A stretch of 64,000 nucleotides of DNA from Albugo candida. Its lineage: Eukaryota > Oomycota > Peronosporomycetes > Albuginales > Albuginaceae. A program made the translations under genes and the position numbers. The notes under the pieces were generated by a model. The model had not been told where the DNA came from. It ran no database searches and saw only the letters and a program-made list of their open reading frames with translations. Where the stretch lies: contig CAJNAR010000152.1 in the NCBI GenBank assembly GCA_905220665.1, positions 124,001 through 188,000 of the forward strand, read 5' to 3'. Of the stretch, positions 58,601-64,000 are shown piece by piece (within the stretch, counting starts at the first letter, position 1; each line of letters opens with the position of its first letter).

Positions 58601-58853
58601 AGCAATGCTCGGAGAGATTCCAGACGAATTCATGGATCCATTGGTGTGTACAATAATGAAAGATCCTGTCATTTTACCGACTAGTGGATACACAATGGAT
58701 CGTGCAACGATCACGCAGCATCTTTTGAACGATCAAAGCGATCCATTCACTCGAGCTTCCCTTACGATTGAACAATTAGTCCCAAATATTGAATTAAAAG
58801 CTCAAGTGGATGCGTGGATAGCTTCTGCTCGCGAAAGACATGAAACAAAGTAA
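55650..58853 (+). CDS. UFD2: Ubiquitin conjugation factor E4 (Ufd2/UBE4), U-box ligase
   Basis: One exon of 1067 residues, from the first ATG of the frame (MSDWVSTWLRGNE); the frame is open further upstream but has no earlier ATG. Ufd2-type E4 enzymes lengthen ubiquitin chains on substrates, working with Cdc48/p97. The long helical Ufd2 core fills about residues 250-950, with landmarks FNFVTRCFFLTARAVHLGPV (about 593), QFLLTPG-type block LLTPGNHFTGRRLQ (about 345) and PEELNLKVNNPEQYRFRPKE-like LELKVNNPEQYRFRPKEML (about 895). The U-box is at about 990-1060: IPDEFMDPLVCTIMKDPVIL, PTSGYTMDRATITQHLLNDQ, DPFTRASLTIEQLVPN, with all usual core positions. The N-terminal 100 residues are polar and variable, as in the family. 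Length is normal (UFD2 961, UBE4A 1066). Confidence 0.97.
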   Translation: MSDWVSTWLRGNEQGVNANVPPMNSSSSAQIPSADELRRKRLERLQAAHFTEQQAKTTDQEEKSLHAEAVLATQPSEKPTPQISIPLQSEKLRDTRDVDVKTPKTAALKRPYVDKMLQRILQLTIDPESRNTYIYIPAYTNMLPESESVYLNTSNYSEVLYARIIIDPAELINNQDAYQVQTPVAVVLYLEQCYYRCLDELDILRSTRTLRSLDTAQRQEAIDCVESLKDMCISYTVTALIEPEIFPYQTGTIMQDAWEKVIRTQVNAHTPTFIEKVALELDQQNEEEFVRIFASIFQKLIAELFSIQPPSLFSNFYENLNLLAILSRIKTVAAVFTQINGFLLTPGNHFTGRRLQDATALGIVLRFSTYQDPNVQQMFSHITKRTKQEVDHNIYGLQLKMTSLQSAATDIFKSMLKAGPMTRNRVLQWFEQAMQVNAERAKENPDANITSTNGMMLNLTMVLLRLCGPFLSLDAKKADLIDVKFLTSSSSIFPADVTKLIPSSHPDADSGEKPASENFNFVTRCFFLTARAVHLGPVAAISQYMRLARQLSFIQSRLNEDSDPRMRAHFEALVSSKIVMDAELLHPELVHELIRFVQLSSYVAVSVCKAASAQNCQEFHLPLADPVNVGPQDALLMFPAHFIEDICAVLIFISRVSPKSLSTFALDPLLDMILIFLSSPSYIHSPHLRAKMSEVLYHVFLPSDEAEEHQSAASTLAIDLLSTYPLAQEHLAPCLLALYGDVEQTGFYEKLEHRYHIACLLRYLWKVPGHKSAFVRISADEDKFVKFAHGLMNHINSLVTDALIALPEIKQLQEEMQDEARWMALDETVREQKQNLLADKERTVTSSLQLANETIHMMSYLTTEIQEPFLRKPELEERLVSMLNCVLVKLAGPRGLELKVNNPEQYRFRPKEMLKEVVETLMHFAEFTSFQEAVALNGFYEEKIFSKCSNILRRTQLLPDQVITKFDVFLNNVAHRASQLKDDEAMLGEIPDEFMDPLVCTIMKDPVILPTSGYTMDRATITQHLLNDQSDPFTRASLTIEQLVPNIELKAQVDAWIASARERHETK

Positions 58854-60976
58854 TTGTTGGTTGGCTATTCTTCTATTTGTCTGCATACGAGGTCGGATGG
58901 TCGAGCGATTGTGCGCAAACTCGGAGGTTTGCTTTGCTGAACGGATTTGCGTGTGGGCGAACTGAATGTAGCTTTGCGCTGTTTGCGAATAATAAAAAAA
59001 AGTGTCATTTCCATCCCCTCCAAATAGAATTCTATCCGCTTATTGATACGTCGACACGGGTCGTACTTTGATTCGTGCTGTGAGAATCGATTCAATTTTC
59101 GCTTTTTCGTGGAAACAGTTAAGCGTCACATTTTGTTGTGCAACAATTGGTTCGAGTACCAAGCGATGGTGACATGGCAGGCGAAATTTGCTGCTTCCAT
59201 GATATCTATGCATCGACATTCGATATATGTGTCTCGTATTCTTATATGAGTCATTTCAGTCTGCATATTTCATGAGAGGAAAACAATAAAAAAACAGTGT
59301 CAAGAAAAATTAGTTAGCTATATCTCTCATCAAATTCCTTTTTTCTACGGTGTATTCTTGAGCACAAAGCAGAGTGATTAGAACAGATGAATTACTGCGA
59401 AAGGAATCGTTCCCTACAGCGAGAAAAAAAGTATGAAAGAAAGGGATTTAGCAAATCAGGAAATGTGCTTTTGTCGGTAAGCGTTTTTGTGTCGAGAACA
59501 GTTCATTAACTATTCAGTAGAGCAACAGGATCAACATCGTCCACACATGAGGTATGCAGATTGACATGACTCAAAATGCATCGTGCTGAGATTGGCTCAT
59601 GGACGGACAGGGCTCCTCGACGGTTTTAAATGAGTCTGCCTGGCGATTGCTATCAAAATGAGATCTGACACTATTCAGCGCGGCGCTCAGTAATCGCGTC
59701 TTACCATGCACGGGATTTTGATTTGAAACGCAGTGATGGTGGAAACTGGTAAAGTCAGTTGCCACGAGAAGCAGCGTAATTCTCAGGAACGTTCACAAGT
59801 TTTGTAATTTAGAATGCTTCGATATTGTACGGCAATGCATGAAAAGACTTGACGCTATCGAAACACTCATGATGACGTAACGAGTCCTTCACAAAAAGGT
59901 TGATAGCATCAGAGACAGACTGAACGCCTACCGTTTGTCATATTAGATAAAAGCAGTGTAGTAGATCGGAATGACGCACAACGAAGAAATACATTGATGC
60001 ATCTTATCCCATTTAGATTGTGCTTACAATAATTCAAACGTGCTAAACATCAGCAACATAACCCGCTAACCTCAGAGTGAGCAGGCACGTGCATCTACTG
60101 ACAGCAGTTTGCCTCCTTTCCAAACAAATCCAACTGAGCAGTTGATAATGCAATTGATGTAAGCAATTTGAAGTAGCAAGCCAAATTCTCATGACATTGC
60201 GCGATGACGTAACCCAAGCAACTCGAATGTGCGCCTGTAGAAAGCAAATGTTGCCGCATTCATAGAAGCGATAAATGCATTGTCAAAATCATCGAGATAG
60301 AAATCTGAGTAAAGTAGAGTACCTTTACGAGTCAAGCCAAAGAAATGAGTCAGATATCTGATCAAGAATTATTTGCGACATGAGCAAATGCCAAAGTGTG
60401 AAGCGAAATTAAGCTCAATTTCTGAATTTGGAATGAATATTCATTTCCCTTCGCGAGACGTCGAACATTACGTGAAACCGTCAAAGTGCTGTGTCGATCG
60501 ATATGATGGGTTTGTATCGCTTAATCAGAAGGATCCGAAGAAACACTGACATGCGCTTTCCCATTACGATTTGGATGCATGCTTTGTGCATTACAGAACA
60601 TAGATACACGCTGTCGATTGGATCCAACGACCATGGAAGCTGCTCTCTCATAGGCCAATGCGTAAGCATACAAAATCGTGGTTGTGGTCCTGAATCAGTA
60701 TCTGATAAGTTGCTGCTAAATCATCAAGCCTAAGGATACGCTTGAATCCAAGTAAGACGCGGCGGTCCTTCTCATACTGGATTTGGAAAGATTCAAGTAA
60801 AAAAAACAGCCATTTTCAGCAACCGAAAAGCTGTTGTGCTGTTTCCTGCAAAAGGTGAGGACAGATTTCTGGCCACGTCGTCAACTTCGAAGCAATTGTT
60901 TGTTTCGAGTCGCAAATAGATGTTGAGACGTATAGACAGTCTGTTGCTGCAATGCGACCATAAATCTGTTGGTATG
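58854..60976. other. Spacer without a recognisable gene, 2.1 kb
   Basis: It lies between the convergent stops of the E4 gene (plus) and the PHD gene (minus). Open frames such as plus 60491-60733 and minus 59571-59765 show no domain, and the region is A+T-rich. Both 3' untranslated regions should be here. No tRNA fold was noticed. Confidence 0.4.
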
Positions 60977-62506
60977 CTATGCGAATATTTGTGGCTTAGG
61001 ACGCCATTCAGTGACACCTTTGTACAGCGGGCGATACAGTCTTACTCGTGGCCCACTGACAATATCTTCTTTCTCGGCAATGTACAGCACCAGTGTATTT
61101 TTCGCATTCAACTCAATCCATCCGCGCTGATTGTTGTTCACAAACTGTATCAAATGCATCTTTCGGATGCTGTCATATTGCAGCACTGTCGCCCGCATCC
61201 ATTCTCCTTGCTCTTTGATGAAGCAATCAATGATTGCATTTATTAGAGCTTCTCCGATTGGAATCTTTGGAGCCCCAATACGCGTGTCTGTTATCGCCGA
61301 AGGAGGAAACGTCAACGGTGTGGCTGTTCTCATACCCATTACCACGAGACCTGGAACTGCATTCACGGTGTCTAGCCGTTGTAGTTTATACCCTGCAGCT
61401 CCAAATTTTGGCTCTAGACCTCGCTTTCCAATGTTGGTCAGAACTGGACGAGGAATTGCTTGACTACGCAAAAGCGCATCCAACCCCGCTGTAGATTCCA
61501 GGACAAACTTGTACTGTTCACTAGGTCCTCCCTCGACCAATGTGTACTCCATGTCATCCGTGAGCTCGCTGGTGGACTCGTTACTTATGATTTCTTCTAC
61601 TAAATCCTCATCGCTGATCCACCTCTTCGCGCCGTAAATACGATTTTCTGGAAGATGTTTCTCACAATATAAAGCAAATGCATTTGTATCACTTCCAATA
61701 AGAAGACCGGCGTTCGCTGCACATTGAGGATGCATCCCAATATTACAACCTTCTCGCTCGCATGTGACGGAAGCACCACCGCGTTTACGACAGACGCAAC
61801 AAAGATACCGAAAGCGTCCATTTTCAATCTCATCGAATCCATCGACTGGTTCTAATGTCGGCACATCTCGCATAATAAGTTCGGGAATCACAAGAGCACA
61901 AAGCACATGTACCCATTTCTGTTCTTCGAGACCAACTATGGTCGGATTCCCAGAAGTAGTCAGCTTTAGTGCGCCACCGTATTGCATGCATACGCAACAC
62001 ATCAGCTCGCGATGCAAAAGACAAGAAGGACAGTACCAAGGTCCATCCGCCTTCGTTCGAAGCAGTGCTCCAAAGCATTCCTCGTGAACTCTTGTACCAC
62101 ATTGATCGCGACCACACCCAATGACTTTTCCACTCGACCATAAGCCTTCACAAATATTGCAATTTTCCTTTGGTACATAATGCGGAATGAAGCACTCATC
62201 CACATACTCTTTCAGCCTCTTTAGAGTCCATCCGTTCAATTTATCAAGATCTATAGAGCAGTCTAGATGGTGTGGTTGCTTCCAGGTATGTGGTAGCACG
62301 GAAGAAGCCTGAGTGGGAATCGACGATATCTCACGCATTTCAAGAAGAGGTTCCTCATCGACGACAGGATTATCGTTATGAGTGATGCTATAAAGTAATA
62401 AAAAAGCGCCTTTGAGGTCCGGTGGCGAAAGATTGGCAATATCGTCAGCCAATTGGCGACGTTGATCCCATGTCATATGTGCGGGAAACTCGGTCTCAAT
62501 TTCCAT
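60977..62506 (-). CDS. PHD and extended-PHD chromatin reader with NET-like N-terminus
   Basis: A single-exon ATG frame of 509 residues. A NET-like helical segment is at about 12-45 (TWDQRRQLADDIANLSPPDL). A canonical PHD finger has C116, C119, C131, C136, H141, C144, C159 and C162. It is followed at once by an extended PHD: C170-x2-C173, W198-H200-x2-C203, C236-x2-C239, C249, C254, H259-x2-C262 and C281-x2-H284. The tandem is as in BRPF/JADE/AF10-type proteins, which read histone H3 tails and belong to acetyltransferase or methyltransferase complexes. Near the C-terminus, EWMRATVLQYDSIRKMHLIQ with FVNNNQRGWIEL (about 435-475) resembles a Tudor-type beta barrel. No bromodomain or PWWP is present. 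It is a nuclear histone reader by inference; the complex is not shown by the context. Confidence 0.93.
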   Translation of the reverse strand: MEIETEFPAHMTWDQRRQLADDIANLSPPDLKGAFLLLYSITHNDNPVVDEEPLLEMREISSIPTQASSVLPHTWKQPHHLDCSIDLDKLNGWTLKRLKEYVDECFIPHYVPKENCNICEGLWSSGKVIGCGRDQCGTRVHEECFGALLRTKADGPWYCPSCLLHRELMCCVCMQYGGALKLTTSGNPTIVGLEEQKWVHVLCALVIPELIMRDVPTLEPVDGFDEIENGRFRYLCCVCRKRGGASVTCEREGCNIGMHPQCAANAGLLIGSDTNAFALYCEKHLPENRIYGAKRWISDEDLVEEIISNESTSELTDDMEYTLVEGGPSEQYKFVLESTAGLDALLRSQAIPRPVLTNIGKRGLEPKFGAAGYKLQRLDTVNAVPGLVVMGMRTATPLTFPPSAITDTRIGAPKIPIGEALINAIIDCFIKEQGEWMRATVLQYDSIRKMHLIQFVNNNQRGWIELNAKNTLVLYIAEKEDIVSGPRVRLYRPLYKGVTEWRPKPQIFA

Positions 62507-62610
62507 TTCTAAATAACTTAACAGTTAGCATAGCGGTTATGTGAGAAAGAAACACGTTGTCGATGCGGCCTACGTCACGTTTGCACATGCGCAATCAATC
62601 CTTAAAGCTA
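62507..62610. promoter_or_regulatory. 104-bp spacer with PHD-gene promoter
   Basis: This lies between the stop of the glycosyltransferase-like gene and the ATG of the PHD gene on the same strand; the promoter of the latter must be here or inside the former. No motif is certain. Confidence 0.45.
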
Positions 62611-64000
62611 CTAAGCTACGTGAGCCTCGAGATCGACTGTTTGGTACAATGCAGTGGTTTCCATATGCTTATCCAAAAACAGGATCGAATGCTTCCAAAT
62701 GTGTACGTCCAGTTTTGGAAAAGTAGCTGACGTATCGTCGGATCTCTGTTGCGTCCTGGTATTGAGATAAATCTGTACGGCGAGTTTGACGGTCTGATGA
62801 TAGATAACAAGGCGATTTCGTCTCTTGCTAGAGTCCGCCCAGATTTTAGACGAGACGTCGGGGATAAAGAAGGTCTCTGGACGCACATTGTTCATAATTC
62901 CCACCAATGTCTGCAAGATGTCTGATGCTGAAGTTTGGTAAGGGATCAAATCTATATCTTTTTCCGATGTAGTTTGCCCAAAATTTTGTCTCATGTTGTA
63001 ATATCGGATCGGATGCTTGATTTTTGGCTTCAAAGCATAGTATTCACAATTTGTGACTTCACAGAGTGCGATTGAGGCATTGATCATACCCGCTATATTT
63101 TGCTCTATAGCACCTCGAAAAACGACCGCGGTCTTTCCGGCACCACACCAAGGAACGGAACGTGTGCGGTTTTGTCTTGAGGTGCATGAGCTCACTTTTT
63201 GATGAAAATCTAGAATGTCATCCACAGTCTCCGCATATACTAAAGTTTGTATAGGCTGCTCCATCCCTGCGATCTTATTTCCCCTCCCAAGCTCGTGGTC
63301 GAAAATGTATTCACGTAAATCGAGAGCTTTGCCTTTTGTAGCTTGATGCTTCTTGCGGATATTAAGTAATTTGTACGCTGCATTGCCACCGTATGTCTCC
63401 AAATTCAGATATTTGCGCACAACGTGAGAGAGGTGCATATCCTCAGCAGTTTCCCAGCTGGGTATCCGCTCTTTGAAAAAAAACTCGAGCCATTTTTGCT
63501 CAAAGAACCACATACCACTCAAGTAATCCTGAGTGACATATTTCTTGGTCGAGTTCACATAATGTTTTGGCCAGCTCGTGTATTTTTCAAAAGTAGGTGC
63601 ACGCAAATGGCCTCGATTTCCCCAGACTCCACGTTTATGCTTCATGCATTGGATGTATGCAGCAACAGTCGTGTTATCTATCATACGATCGTCATCAACG
63701 ATCAGCACATACTTTGTCGTTGCCATATAAGCCAACAAAAATCGACCATGAAATTTGTAATTGTAATTTGAGCTTGTGAATACAATATCTTGGCTCGTAT
63801 TTGCTCGAACTTTTGCCACAACCTTTTCATAGTCCTTGTATTTTGACGAATTGAAACACATGACCCATACTTCAGGTCGTTCGACACGTTGTTGATCCAG
63901 TGCCTCTCTAAGCTGTTTCTCAAGAACGTCTTCCTTGCCCTTGAAGACGTTAAATATGATAGTAGTTGACGTCGTGTTCTCTGCGAATTCAGATGTATAA
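62611..64000 (-). CDS. Glycosyltransferase-like protein, 5' end beyond window
   Basis: The minus-strand frame is open from the window edge (codon at 63999) to a stop at 62611, 462 residues; its start lies outside. TTIIFNVFKGKEDVLEKQLR, EALDQQRVERPEVWVMCFNS and DYEKVVAKVRANTSQDIVFT fit the first strands of a GT-A glycosyltransferase fold. FLLAYMATTKYVLIVDDDRM contains the DxD-type metal site (DDD). RGVWGNRGHLR, DYLSGMWFFEQKWLEFFFKE and RIPSWETAEDMHLSHVVRKY supply an acceptor region with the E-D pair often seen as catalytic ED in GT2-like enzymes. The C-terminal third (about 250 onward) is unlike known GT domains, containing VPWCGAGKTAVVFRGAIEQN. No membrane segment is seen in the visible part; a signal anchor could be upstream. 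Donor and acceptor are unknown. Confidence 0.75.
   Translation of the reverse strand, partial: YTSEFAENTTSTTIIFNVFKGKEDVLEKQLREALDQQRVERPEVWVMCFNSSKYKDYEKVVAKVRANTSQDIVFTSSNYNYKFHGRFLLAYMATTKYVLIVDDDRMIDNTTVAAYIQCMKHKRGVWGNRGHLRAPTFEKYTSWPKHYVNSTKKYVTQDYLSGMWFFEQKWLEFFFKERIPSWETAEDMHLSHVVRKYLNLETYGGNAAYKLLNIRKKHQATKGKALDLREYIFDHELGRGNKIAGMEQPIQTLVYAETVDDILDFHQKVSSCTSRQNRTRSVPWCGAGKTAVVFRGAIEQNIAGMINASIALCEVTNCEYYALKPKIKHPIRYYNMRQNFGQTTSEKDIDLIPYQTSASDILQTLVGIMNNVRPETFFIPDVSSKIWADSSKRRNRLVIYHQTVKLAVQIYLNTRTQQRSDDTSATFPKLDVHIWKHSILFLDKHMETTALYQTVDLEAHVA

Noticed and set aside
1..64000. CRISPR array, rRNA, tRNA, bacterial operon or plasmid features
   Set aside because: No regularly spaced repeats, no rRNA signature, no convincing tRNA cloverleaf, and spliced eukaryotic genes throughout.

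Overview
This looks like nuclear DNA of an oomycete. An Albugo-type white rust is my guess, from gene content only. The genes are eukaryotic: a Ufd2-type E4 ubiquitin ligase, an ELMO-domain protein, a PHD/extended-PHD chromatin reader and a flagellar outer-dynein-arm docking protein, so the organism makes motile flagellated cells. Introns are very short (39 to 77 bp), GT-AG, and easy to place by reading frame. No rRNA, tRNA, CRISPR or operon-like structure was seen.

The window has two unlike halves. Positions 1 to about 32.9 kb are a graveyard of transposons: a plus-strand Copia remnant (about 1.6-2.2 kb), a decayed non-LTR retrotransposon (about 5.7-8.7 kb), a kinase-like pseudogene (about 9-9.5 kb), an eroded minus-strand Copia piece (13.7-15.1 kb), a Copia element with both LTRs partly kept (15.3-19.97 kb) that abuts a second LINE fragment, and a complete but dead Copia element (24.84-30.04 kb). 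The upstream LTR of that last element carries a 678-bp Mutator-like non-autonomous DNA transposon. No long intact gene was found in this half.

From 32.9 kb onward cellular genes appear, mostly on the minus strand: the ELMO/zinc-finger gene, a TPR-like gene, a frame-shifted enoyl-CoA isomerase gene, an unidentified spliced gene, and a plus-strand SAM-domain gene. A Gypsy element with a chromodomain (46.55-51.63 kb) lies between exact 5-bp target duplications. The right end is gene-dense: the dynein-docking gene and the E4 ligase gene diverge from a 337-bp spacer, and the PHD gene follows a glycosyltransferase-like gene by 104 bp; the latter runs off the window.

Of the items a second reader should look at first, I rank highest: (1) the ELMO protein with an NZF-type finger carrying the Thr-Phe/hydrophobic ubiquitin-binding signature; (2) the Copia primer-binding site complementary to the anticodon arm of initiator tRNA-Met, as in half-tRNA priming; (3) the Mutator-like element with 9-bp target duplication; (4) gag zinc knuckles of three different elements all broken at the third and/or fourth ligand; (5) the isomerase gene with three reading-frame breaks. 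I found no convincing previously undescribed multi-gene system.
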